Origin: Pleurotus djamor | Lineage: Eukaryota; Basidiomycota; Agaricomycetes; Agaricales; Pleurotaceae | Assembly: GCA_029747585.1 (NCBI GenBank) | Contig: JAPEVF010000592.1 | Span: 1-28,658 of the forward strand | DNA: 28,658 nt | Direction of reading: 5' to 3' | Shown here: one piece after another, positions 19,321 through 28,409 of the stretch | Numbering within the stretch: position 1 is the first letter of the stretch | Layout: every line of letters begins with the position of its first letter | Position numbers and translations under genes: made by a program | The notes under the pieces: generated by a model | The model's database searches: none | What the model was told of the DNA's origin: nothing | Seen by the model: the letters and a program-made list of their open reading frames with translations, nothing else

Positions 19321-20387
19321 ATGACTGAACCCAGATCTCGTCGGCGCTTATCATTAGCGCCCATTGAGTATGTTGGCTTCCTCCAGCTCTTCCTCTGATT
19401 TCTCCAGGTCCGTTGCAGATGAAAGCAAGGTCGTCGTCGAGCCCCCACCACCTCCAAGAACCTTAAACGATGTCAGAAATCAAGTTGCTCAAGAAGTCGC
19501 TCATCGTGCTATAAGCAACGCCGAGACCGTGGATGGTAAATGAAGAAAGTTTATCTTATCAAACGAATCCCTAACGTCGTTCCATAGGAGTACGGATCGG
19601 TGTCCAGTTCACCTTCTCGACGAATGAGGACGAGCAGTTTCTGAGAATTGTCGAGGACTTTATCGCCCGCAGATTCCTTCACCTTGAATACCTTTTCGCC
19701 ATCGCCACCACTGGCAAGCCTTCCTTTGGTGGAAGTAACTCCCTCATCATCTGTGGTTCTTCAGAGGATTTCGTCCAACGAGCCGTACTTCTTGCCTCAT
19801 CAAAATTCTTGGGTCGAGTTGAAGTTGTGCTTAATCACGGCAAAGTCTGGGTCGCTGCTGTTCGAGACATCGGCGTGTCATCATACGACAACGAAGCCCT
19901 CTGGGATGTTGTCAGGAAATCTGCGCGAAGTCCAATTGATCCGTTACTTCCACCGCCAGGTTCGAGAAGTATCGATCAGATACTGGAGGATGCACGGGCG
20001 AAGCTCGAACGGATCACCCCACGACAAGCTTACGAAGAGCTTAGGGAGCCTAAAGTCGAGGCCCCGACCTTCCTTGTCGATATTCGCCCTGCTGCGCAGA
20101 GAGAAGCTGAAGGGGGGATACACGGTTCGCTCATCATCGAGCGGAATGTTCTGGAATGGAGGTTGGATCCGAGGAGCGATGCGCGGTTAGCGATTGTTGA
20201 TCGTTATGATCTTCGCGTGATCGTATTTTGTCAAGAAGGATATACCTCGAGTTTGGCTGCCTACGCGTTGCATGAGCTAGGTCTTTTGAACGCCACGGAC
20301 GTCATTGGAGGCTATAAGGCTTGGAAGGAGGAGGGTCTTCCGGTAGATATCACGGACATTCCCCTCCTTGGAGCTGATGAAAGCTGA
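19321..20387 (+). CDS. Rhodanese-like domain protein with conserved N-terminal region
   Basis: The exons are 19321-19367, 19408-19535 and 19588-20387, giving 324 aa. The introns are 40 nt (GTATGT, CTGAT branch, CAG; unusually short) and 52 nt (GTAAAT, CTAAC branch, TAG). Residues about 60-170 form a conserved-looking module (KPSFGGSNSLIICGSSEDF, ending WVAAVRDIG) that I cannot assign. Residues about 200-315 are a rhodanese domain: ITPRQAYEEL, LVDIRPAAQR, ERNVLEWR, the active loop VIVFCQEGYTSS with the catalytic Cys at residue 273, and DVIGGYKAWKEEGLPV. Rhodaneses transfer sulfane sulfur through this Cys. The domain style (IERNVLEWR, EGYTSS) resembles actinobacterial proteins, judged from memory. 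The Arg-rich N-terminus (RSRRRLS) could be a mitochondrial signal, but this is unproven. Confidence 0.85.
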
Positions 20388-20881
20388 AAGTTGTCCCTCG
20401 TCTGCACGTTGTCGATATGCTATCTGTGTTGTTCATTGTATCTGACTCGCTCGATATATACATGTATCCACTAGATTCACGTTTTCGCGGCTTCGTTATC
20501 ATTGCTTGACCACTCAGCCTACGAATCATAGAGGCGGAAACGTCGTCAGTCGGCTGTCTGTCCATCTTAACCTGCTCAAAGATCAGGAACGAGGCCAAAG
20601 AAATCCGGAGTCAAACCCTCGTTGATAGGCTCTAAGCGTAGCTTGCATAAAAGAGTCCCCGGTTTCCTCGTCCCGCAATGATCGTCGCGAGGCCATGAGG
20701 GCGGCCATACAACGAACGTCGAACTCGGTAGTGAACTTCCTCATCACATTGTCCACTCATGTTTTATCTCAGGTTGCGAGCTGGCCGCATTGCTGTCCTT
20801 GGTTAAGAACTCAGGTAATTACGTTCGGCCTACATCAAGCATCTGAAACCTGGTGTTATAAATGAGCGATACCCGTAGTGC
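20388..20881. other. Intergenic, tail-to-tail region
   Basis: Non-coding DNA between the end of the rhodanese gene (+) and the end of the minus-strand DUF6534-type gene. ATATATACATGTAT near 20454-20467 may be a 3'-end efficiency element for the rhodanese transcript. Nothing else is recognised. Confidence 0.45.
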
Positions 20882-22765
20882 CTAAGGGTAACTGGAGCCG
20901 TCCAAACACATTTGCCGTCGGGAGTTGAGGCTAGATGTAGAAGTTTAGGGAAATAGATTCAATGGGAGATCGAGGGAATTGAGAAAGACGTACATTACAA
21001 GCAGCGAATTTCCATACACTGTCCAAAGGAAATGGTCAGTACTCGCGGCTGCTGAGGGTGATACACGGGAATAGTAATCACATTTACTGATGACAGAATG
21101 AAAGATCAAAAACACCAAGTTTTGCGGCATGGTGATCCACTGGAGAGAATCAACGCTCTGAACATTGATTGGGTCATGAGGGAGGAGACACACCGAGACT
21201 ATAGTCAGCAACGCAAAGATACTGTAAAGCCGGATCAGCTTTTGGTGTTCCGAGGGAATGGAGTGACAGGGTACAACCTTGTAAGGGCTCCGATTCCAAC
21301 GAAGTAGGTGACCAGCCTTGATATTAGCTGGTTCGTCCTACGGTATTGATAAAGGAGGATGTGTTCCCAGTCATCAGCATGGTTTCATCGCACAAGAAAC
21401 CTGTTTATCTCCTACAGTAGAAACTCCGAGTGGCCTCTGCTCAGATACAGCGCCATAGAAATCGCGATGAGAACATCGCAAAGCACGGCAGTGACTAGTT
21501 CCGTTTCCGCAAATACCTAGTGGAAAGGGAACCAGTGAAGCGGAAGATGGGGCTTTGGCTCATACGGACATTACTGAGGGTATTGTGCAACTCAAGGGCG
21601 GTCTTCTCGTTCGCACTTAAAGAGTGGTGAGAGTTCGTTGCTTGGTGAAGCCCGAGGACTCACATCGCAGTATTCAGCACTAGAAGTTTGTTCCGTTTGT
21701 TCCGTCAACAGAGCCTTAAAAATGGATGAAAAGCGTACCCATTGACGCAACTGTAGAGGAGAGCGAAAACTGAGCTGGGATTCATACGGCCATTGGCAGC
21801 CAGCTTACCGAATCGGCTCAAGACTAGGACACTCTTAGCAGCAAACTGAGGTTCTGACCGGTGACCAGGGGGAAAGAGTACCCACCAAGGCTACAGTAAG
21901 GTCACGCCGTCTTTTGCTCACTGAGGCAACATCAATGTGATCATCGAGGTATAACCGCGGTACACTCGCTCACTTAACCAGACGCGGTAAAGAAAAGCGC
22001 TGAAGTGATTGAGTATGCGGATTGACGACGGTCACTTGAGCTCACCAATGCACTAATAGCACGACGATTGACTGAAATAAACGTTTATATAAAATGCTGT
22101 AGATAAAAGAGAAAAGAACTTGCGGTGGAGAAGATATCAACCTGAGAGGAGTGTAGAGTATTCGAGTCGGAGGTTGGAATCGCAGGTGTCATATGCGATG
22201 ATCAACGAACGTACCAATATGCCCCTACATAGCACGGCGTTAGCATCGTGAGCAAACACATTTTGGAATGCCTCCCTTACGTGGATATATTTAAGTCGAG
22301 GGCTTTGCCGAGGTACACAGATAGAGTGGCTTGTGCCAGCCCAGTGGTCTGTACGCCATCGAACAACCTGTTAAAATCCAAAGAGTCAAAATGTACCGAA
22401 GGACGTTGCAAATTTTTGGGAGAACCAACAAAACTGATGCGACCTTCGAGTGGAAATGGGTCAGTGTCGAAAAGATTACAATTGGTACTTACCAGTACTC
22501 TAATAATGACTGGATCACATCTACAGTGTCTGAAGTACCAAATTGACTGGCCAAGCATGATCCCGTATAGACTGGAGGGAAAGCGAGGGTTAGTTAACTG
22601 ACTTCCTTATAAACAGTTCACTAACGGGCAGGTAAGGATTATTCCTATGAGGGCCGAGGCAGCTCAGCGTGGGCCTATCCGAAGTACACAAATGAACGAA
22701 CCGATGAGAAGCGAGGATAAGTAGAGTGAAATTGCAGAGAAAACGTCCAAGGAAGTGGAGGCCAT
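20882..22765 (-). CDS. Seven-pass membrane protein, DUF6534 type, 20 exons (paralogue B)
   Basis: The minus-strand exons, in transcript order, are 22765-22702, 22644-22626, 22571-22493, 22443-22430, 22367-22281, 22224-22215, 22141-22124, 22071-22046, 21999-21974, 21920-21886, 21833-21809, 21750-21739, 21679-21664, 21615-21570, 21516-21416, 21337-21278, 21221-21194, 21139-21082, 21018-20994 and 20930-20882. They sum to 798 nt, or 265 aa. The protein aligns end to end with the plus-strand paralogue: SSLLIG, LYGIMLGQS, GVQTTGLAQ, a TGILVDI piece, LYRVWLM, VLCDVLIAISMALYL, YFVGIGALTSIFA and KLYGNSLLVILNSRR. Seventeen of the 20 exon lengths are identical between the two genes. One intron (22072-22123) uses a GCAAGT donor, where the paralogue has GTGGGT. 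The exon-11 acceptor is AAG, or CAG 12 nt earlier. Function is unknown. The frame is intact, so the gene is probably functional. Confidence 0.85.
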
Positions 22766-22821
22766 CTCCAAGATTTTTAGCGAGGCGGGAACACGACGAG
22801 TGGGCATAGGCACAGAGATGG

Positions 22822-22829
22822 TTTTTATA
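22822..22829 (-). promoter_or_regulatory. TATA box of paralogue B
   Basis: TATAAAAA on the minus strand lies 57 bp upstream of the ATG at 22765. A similar placement is seen for the plus-strand paralogue. Confidence 0.6.
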
Positions 22830-24190
22830 CTAGGAGAACACTTCCTTTAGTAAGGATACGATCAACGAAGGTGGCTATCAGATGATTCATTCGTAGGGTG
22901 AAGGCTAAAATATGAATCAGAAGCTCAATAGAGATCCGAAAACATGAGAGATGTGGTCGTACCAAAGTACCACCAAAGATAGACACCTTGAAATCCGAAA
23001 CGACGATACTGTGTCACTTGGGCCCAATTAAGGCCTTGAAAGGCGTAAGAAAGCTCATCACCGCCCAGCAAGCGGCGCCATCGCCACGAACAGCGCCTTG
23101 GAGAACGGAAGAGACTGACGGGGATCAAAGAACAGAACTTAGTTGATCGATTGCATAAAAGTTTCACAAAGAGAAGAACGCACCGATTCATTTGCAGAGG
23201 ATAAGTAAATTTCGGGCTCAGTAGGATGACCCGACTTGGTCGACCAACTTTTACTTCATTTCACCAAGATTTCCGTCTACATAGAAACAAGTCCAAGTCC
23301 TCCATTCTGGCGCGCAAGAGCTGCGCCGTGGAGTAAGGTGATGATCAGTCAGCGAACGAAGGCCAAGAGTTTTGATGTGGTTAAGGGTGGTTCGCGGCTG
23401 GGCAAGACTGGCGAACACCATCTCAACAGCTAAGTAACAGCAGCGACGCGACCGCGATAGAGACTGGCAGATGCCGACGATACCAATGCGGACTTGATCA
23501 GTCCGGTAGCAGGTTCAGATTGACGAACATACCCTCACAGAAACCCCGGAAAGAGTATGGTTCTCACAACAACAGATAGCACAAAGCATTGAGTTTTTGA
23601 CAACTCGAAAGCCTAGAGGCATCTCGAGCCTTGAGGAAAACATAGCAAGGACTAGGGGGACTCTGCCGAATTGAGGGTGCTTAGTGTCATGGAAGAATGC
23701 CTTTAGTTACTCACGAACTTGTTCATAGCCTGATTCCAAATCCTTCTCTCCAGCTTCCCAGACTCCGGGATATCTTAGAACGTCGCAGTTTAGGATTCAA
23801 GCCCATCAAAACTCTCTGGGATATGTCGCTCAGCGTGACCCGAATGAAAGCCCAGACTAGGCGGCCCTTCATTAATCATTTGAGGGGAGCTTTGACTCCG
23901 TCGCCCATTCAGAAGGTTGAAAGCATTCACGTGCCATGAAAGCGAACGCTAGTCAGGGAAAAGGTATGTCAATTTGGGGATTGCCTAGTCGATGGTAGAC
24001 GCTGGCAATGGTAGACGTTACGTTGAACAGCAAAGACGGCTGATTGGGCGACGAATAGCTAGGAAATAGGAGTCAGCGAGCGAGCACATGACCTCGACGC
24101 GCGACGCGTCTTCCTCCGTTCCTCCTCGATCGTTTACCAACAAGTCAAATATCTTAACACAGCCAAAGCGGATATGACCAATCCCTCATG
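22830..24190. other. Unassigned region upstream of paralogue B
   Basis: No gene can be named. On the minus strand a frame without ATG is open for 87 codons (23514-23251), with pieces such as VRIGIVGICQSLSRSR. On the plus strand a frame over 23697-23939 has no domain. I searched for a third DUF6534-type copy using LYGIMLGQ-, GLAQ-, YRVWL- and NSLL-like pieces and saw none. Confidence 0.35.
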
Positions 24191-24450
24191 TCAGAAACAC
24201 ATAAAAGCCTGTCGTTTCTCGTCTCTCTTTTTCCCCAGGGAAGAGGTACTTGCATGGTAAGTGGGGGTTGCGGGGGTTCGAGTGAGTGGGTTGCGGTATT
24301 TAGTGCTCACCCTCCTGTACTTTGGGATATACGCCTCCGGGTGTTGCCACCTCGCACATGCTACGCGCTGATGCACAATTCGAAAGGTGACAGCCCTATC
24401 GTATGGTTCTGTCGTCTTCACAGATGATGGGGTCCGCTGCCTAGGGTCAG

Positions 24451-24731
24451 TTGCTGGGATGGTCTTGTCCTAAGGGATATGGCTTCGTCTCTGTTAACCC
24501 AGAGACGTGGTCCGCTTTCCCGGGACAAATCATCCCTCAGAGGGTGTACAGGGTTCCGGGTGGGCACAGTGAGGAGGTGAGTTATCATGTTTTCTTCTTT
24601 TTGTGACATCATTTACTGACATACCTTTTCAGAAGGAGGATGTCGTCGGCACGACTGGGCACTTTAGACTGACTCTGGCTAACCCTGCGGGGATTAGGCT
24701 GGGGGGTCCCTCCCATGTACCCGAAGTGTGA
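24451..24731 (+). CDS. Spliced coding fragment of unknown family
   Basis: Two open segments join in frame over a textbook 56-nt intron: 24451-24576 (42 codons), intron 24577-24632 (GTGAGT, TACTGAC branch, TTTCAG), and 24633-24731 (32 codons plus TGA). The product has protein-like composition, including CPKGYGFVSVNPETWSAF and GHFRLTLANPAGI. There is no ATG at the head; a GTCAG at 24446-24450 could be an acceptor, so upstream exons are expected. After the TGA the same frame stays open for another 51 codons to a second TGA, and a further clean intron lies at 24906-24964 (GTAAGT, TACTGACC, TTGTAG). That suggests a longer gene with lesions or exons I have misplaced. No family is recognised. Confidence 0.35.
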
Positions 24732-24905
24732 AGCGGCTGGTCCGCCACACGGGCGGTGCATAGCGGAAACGCAATGGCTCACGGGCTAGGACCGCGGGGC
24801 GTGTCCCTACGCTCAAATAGGTGGGGCTCATTCCTCGTCGGTAAAGCTTTGTCGAGAACCAGTGGAGGTGTGTTTCAGGCCAAAGCATGACGGCGTTCTG
24901 AGGGG

Positions 24906-24964
24906 GTAAGTCATCCTTTTCTGTGTAGATGATTGCGAGATACTGACCACCTTTGTTCTTGTAG
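24906..24964 (+). other. Intron-like segment (59 nt)
   Basis: GTAAGT donor, TACTGACC branch and TTGTAG acceptor in the expected spacing. It supports a plus-strand transcript through 24.4-25.0 kb, although the flanking frames are interrupted by stops. Confidence 0.4.
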
Positions 24965-25054
24965 GCATGGGACGGGGTGTGGAAGCTTCCTGTGTGAGTA
25001 CCTCTGACCTCTTTACAGGTCGAGCGCCCCGCAAGACGACTCGGACGACATCAA

Positions 25055-25620
25055 GACCCGAACGATCGCTCGACGTCAAGACACGGCCGCCTCCCCTCCT
25101 TCCTTCTCCTCCTACCTCGCCTATCATCCGCTTCATATAAGCCGAGAGGGAGAGGTAGGAGGTGAAGTGTTTGTGAGTTGAGTTGCAACATGGACTCCTT
25201 GCTTATCAGACGAGCAAAACGAGACGATACGACGTCAAGACACGGCCGACTCCCCTCACCACACCTACTTCTCATAACATACCTACCATGCGCTTCTTAT
25301 AAGCGAGGGGGAGAGTAAGTGTGCAGTGAGTCGAGTCGGCTCAGCCACAAGCTGGTACACCATCAATTCATCTAAAGTTAGTCGACCAGGACTGATGCGT
25401 AGAGTCTGCGATTGGGAGTGAAGAGTGAGTTCCTGAATTCTTTATTATTCATTAAGGAGACGGTGATGACTATCAAGACTCGAACGAAGACCAGCTTCAG
25501 GATACGGCCGACTTCCCCTTCAAATCACACTCCCCCTTCCCCTTCCCCGTCTATCTTACTCCTCCTCCTCTTCCCTTACCCTCCCTGCTTCATATAGGCC
25601 GTCGGGGAGAGAGTTAAGGT
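25055..25620 (+). repeat. Three diverged copies of a promoter-like repeat
   Basis: Each copy has a left block like CGTCAAGACACGGCCGCCTC or a variant of it, a C/T-rich run, a TATA-like block (CTTCATATAA at 25131, CTTCTTATAA at 25293, CTTCATATAG at 25588) and then a GAGRGGGAGAG purine block. TATA-to-TATA spacing is 162 and 295 bp. The order of GC-rich block, pyrimidine tract and TATA resembles a core promoter duplicated in tandem, or stacked LTR fragments. No gene follows the first two copies. Confidence 0.6.
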
Positions 25621-26112
25621 GGCGAGAGGTCATAAATATCAGCGCACGATGGTCACATTACTTTGTTGTGACTCGCGCACGATCTGTAATGCTGCTTGTC
25701 CATTAGATTTAAATGCTTTGCTGGGCAAACGAGAGAGCTGTTTCCTCTTCATGAAGTTACCCTGTCCCTGCTCCTGAGTCCTGTGCCCCTATTAGCAGTC
25801 CAAAAACAGCCTGCTCGACAAACTCTCCAGAAACGGAATCCTTTCAACCTCGTAAGATCGCTTGGCGCAGCTTTAACTCTTTTGAAGCCACGGACAGATT
25901 AATGCGCTATAAGAGGGCTTCGGTTGTGGGAGGCCGCGTGCCTGAGTGTTTCTGTTTGACCCTGTCACTTTGTTAGCGCTGAACCGCAAAGGTCATGAGG
26001 CTGTTCTCCATCCTGTCCCTTGGACATTGCTCTCATCAGCAGCGCTCTCCCTTCCCTCACAAAACGCTCACTCAGCCCCGCACTGGTGCGATTTGAAGGG
26101 CATTAGCTAGCC
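25621..26112 (+). other. Upstream region of the single-pass membrane protein gene
   Basis: No gene is supported here. A CTATAAGAG run at 25907-25915 is the nearest TATA-like element to the ATG at 26113, about 200 bp away. A CT-rich leader (about 26005-26080) precedes the start. Confidence 0.35.
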
Positions 26113-26874
26113 ATGCCTTCGACAAACGGTGGTCACTATGATGAGGCTCTTTTGGCTGCAGCGCCAAAGGCTACGAAATCGCAGCTTCAGGTATGTCTTT
26201 TTTGCCTTCAAGATCCACGGGGATTCCGGTGTTTCTTTTCTAGATGGGAGTTTATGAGGCTGATTGCATATTGGGACTCTGTTTTGTAGGAAGGTTATAA
26301 TCCGGATCTCTTGAACGAGAGTGCCAACCCTCCACCAAGGGATATTGAAAGCGGCCATGCTTCGAAAGAATATCTCGGCACACAACCCACGCCTCTTCCA
26401 GCAAAAGTACCATTTTGGCGCACGACGAAGGGAATGATCATCATCGCGGTCGCAGCCATAGTTGTTATCGGAGCAGTGGTCGGCGGCGCTGTTGGGGGAA
26501 CTGTCGGCAAGAACAACAACAGCTCAAGTGACAGTGGTTCGCTTGATGCGGGTACCACGGGTGGAAGCGGACAACAAGGCGCAGACCCCGCTCAGCAAAC
26601 AGCCACCACGACCGCTGCTCAACAACCCCAGACTACAACGCAAAGCGAGCAAACGTCATCAGGCGACGCTGGAGGAGGACCAGCCGCAGGCTCTTCCTCT
26701 GGGAATGCTGGCAATGCTGGATCCGGAAATCCCTTCGATCCCCCACCTTCTAACACCAACGTCGAAGATAACGGAGCGCTCAGTGGCATCAGTGCAGCCA
26801 TCCCAGGTTCTCCACCTACAGTTCCACCCGTCGCTCCCCCCGATTCCTTCCTGGGTGTCGGCTCACTATCTTAA
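26113..26874 (+). CDS. Single-pass membrane protein with Gly-rich segment (paralogue 1)
   Basis: The exons are 26113-26190 and 26290-26874, giving 220 aa. The intron is GTATGT to GTAG, 99 nt. The N-terminus is cytosol-like (MPSTNGGHYDEALL, then SQLQEGYNPDLL across the junction). The basic/aromatic motif PFWRTTKG leads straight into a membrane helix at about residues 75-99, rich in Ile/Val and ending in VGGAVGGTVGK. After it comes a long low-complexity Ser/Thr/Gln/Gly/Pro tail, likely extracytoplasmic and O-glycosylated. EGYxxDLL and PFWRT-K-G followed by a VGGAVGG-type helix recur in many small basidiomycete proteins of unknown function, judged from memory. A related gene follows 700 bp downstream. 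The internal TAG at 26241-26243 would make a 53-nt first intron, but the remaining 46 nt do not keep the frame simply. Confidence 0.75.
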
Positions 26875-27589
26875 CGAACCACAGGACGTTTGCCATTCCA
26901 TATTCTATTTCTCGGTTTCAATGATTTGTACGAGTTTTTCATCTACACTACTTATTTCTTCCCAACGACTTTTCGACGTTGATGTTATCGTGTTTTATCG
27001 GACGACGGTACTTATGTGATGATTGTTCCACTACCAGAATCCACACCACCTTGATCAGAAATTCGCTCGCTGTTTGACAGGTTCCATATGCATCAAATGA
27101 GGAAGTTGACCAACGTCACTCACACGAGAACATCTCTCAAACATACATTCCATTCTAATCGCTTCTTTCTTTATTGGCTACTAGTAGCTGACTACACTTC
27201 TTTTCAGGAATAGGTGCATCGGTCAGCACTTTGAAATGTCTGTTAGTCCCTTGTCCCTCTTCCGGGTTCCCTTTGGCGGTTGGTGGATGACCTCTCGGAA
27301 CACTCTGGATCGATGGTCTATCAATAACGCCACCGTCCTGAACGCTCCGCAATAGCATGCATGTTGATGAAGGTAAGCGCCTTCCCTTTGTTCTAATAAT
27401 ATACCACTCAAAACGTGCGTCCAGATTGGGAGGTACTATCGGAAACAGAGCTTTCAATTACACCCCGAAAGAGCTCTTAGCGGTCGATCGCTAGTTGAAG
27501 GTATAAATGAGGGTGGGGTCTGAGGCCTTGAGGCTGCAAAGGCTGAAATCCAGGATCCGAATAATCCACCACCGTTTCCGAGCCTAACA
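26875..27589. other. Spacer between paralogues; possible 5' exons of paralogue 2
   Basis: This region contains a clean intron-like segment at 27373-27423 (GTAAGC, CTAAT branch, GTCCAG) next to an ATG at 27357, so the downstream gene may begin here. An open stretch immediately before 27590 reads DPNNPPPFPSLT in the frame of the downstream gene and echoes ANPPPRD of paralogue 1. Confidence 0.4.
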
Positions 27590-28024
27590 ATGTACGGCAA
27601 AGAAGAATTCATCCATCCAACATACCAATACCCGATCTCTTCTTCACCACCACCACGGCCATTCTGGCGAACACCGAAAGGAATACTCATCATATGCTTT
27701 GTCGCATTGCTCGTCGTTGGTGGTGCCGTGGGTGGTGCTGTCGGTGGCACTTTGTCGAAGAAGACAAGTTCATCAGATGGGGCTGATCAGCAGCCTGCAT
27801 TGGGTTCCAACGAACAAGGGAGCGCAACGTCGCTTACGTATCCGGGACAGCGACCTGATCCTACGTCATCGTCGTCCTGTGTACCCGTGCCCACTACAAG
27901 CAGCCCAAGCACTTCGTCGGGTGGTGGAGTTGGAGCTCGTGGTTATTTGCGTCGGCAAGACGGTCAGGGTGCTGGTATCAACGGTTGCAGTGGTCTTGAG
28001 GAACCACCCGCCGTACCAAACTAA
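27590..28024 (+). CDS. Single-pass membrane protein (paralogue 2), start uncertain
   Basis: The frame gives 144 aa from the ATG at 27590. PPPRPFWRTPKGILI opens a membrane helix (residues 31-54) ending VGGAVGGAVGGTLSKK, clearly paralogous to the upstream gene. The tail is again Ser/Thr/Pro/Gly-rich. Related sequence extends upstream of this ATG in the same frame (DPNNPPPF), so the true start is probably earlier. An EGINEGG piece that resembles EGYNPD of paralogue 1 is followed by an in-frame TGA (27519-27521). A possible model joins an exon beginning at 27357 through intron 27373-27423 and one more intron ending at ATCCAG 27553, giving MHVDEDWE before DPNNPPP. Otherwise the 5' part has decayed. 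Function is unknown. Confidence 0.65.
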   Translation: MYGKEEFIHPTYQYPISSSPPPRPFWRTPKGILIICFVALLVVGGAVGGAVGGTLSKKTSSSDGADQQPALGSNEQGSATSLTYPGQRPDPTSSSSCVPVPTTSSPSTSSGGGVGARGYLRRQDGQGAGINGCSGLEEPPAVPN

Positions 28025-28409
28025 GTCGATTTTGGGCCTGTCTCTTTTCTTTCCGTCCACCTTAACTCTTCGAGTAATTTAGGGTTCGTTGGAATGTATT
28101 CACTTCTCGAATCCCACTGTCATCGGTGTCGATCAAATGAGAGGAGCAGGAGTGATAGCGTTAGTAAGTCATTCAGATACGGGATGCATATGTCACGATC
28201 AAGGTATGTAACAAACGATGGATAAACGAATGGATAGTCCCTCCCTAAGGACGTGAATGATAAATTAAGATTGTAGAATAGCATTAAGAAAGTTGAAAGA
28301 CACGACTCGGGACTCGCGCGATTTTACATCCGAGTCAACGCCCAACAAATTAAATCAAATTCAGCCTTTCTGCCAACAAGTGACACCGGTATCAGTATGT
28401 GCATGCTGC
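28025..28409. other. Convergent 3' region
   Basis: Non-coding DNA between paralogue 2 (+) and the minus-strand gene at the right edge. No feature is recognised. Confidence 0.4.

Noticed and set aside
22277..22558. 93-codon minus-strand open frame beginning MLGQ
   Set aside because: It runs through two introns of paralogue B that happen to be open. The spliced version matches the paralogue better.
23697..23939. 80-codon plus-strand frame
   Set aside because: Isolated, with no family signature and no supporting splice or promoter signals.
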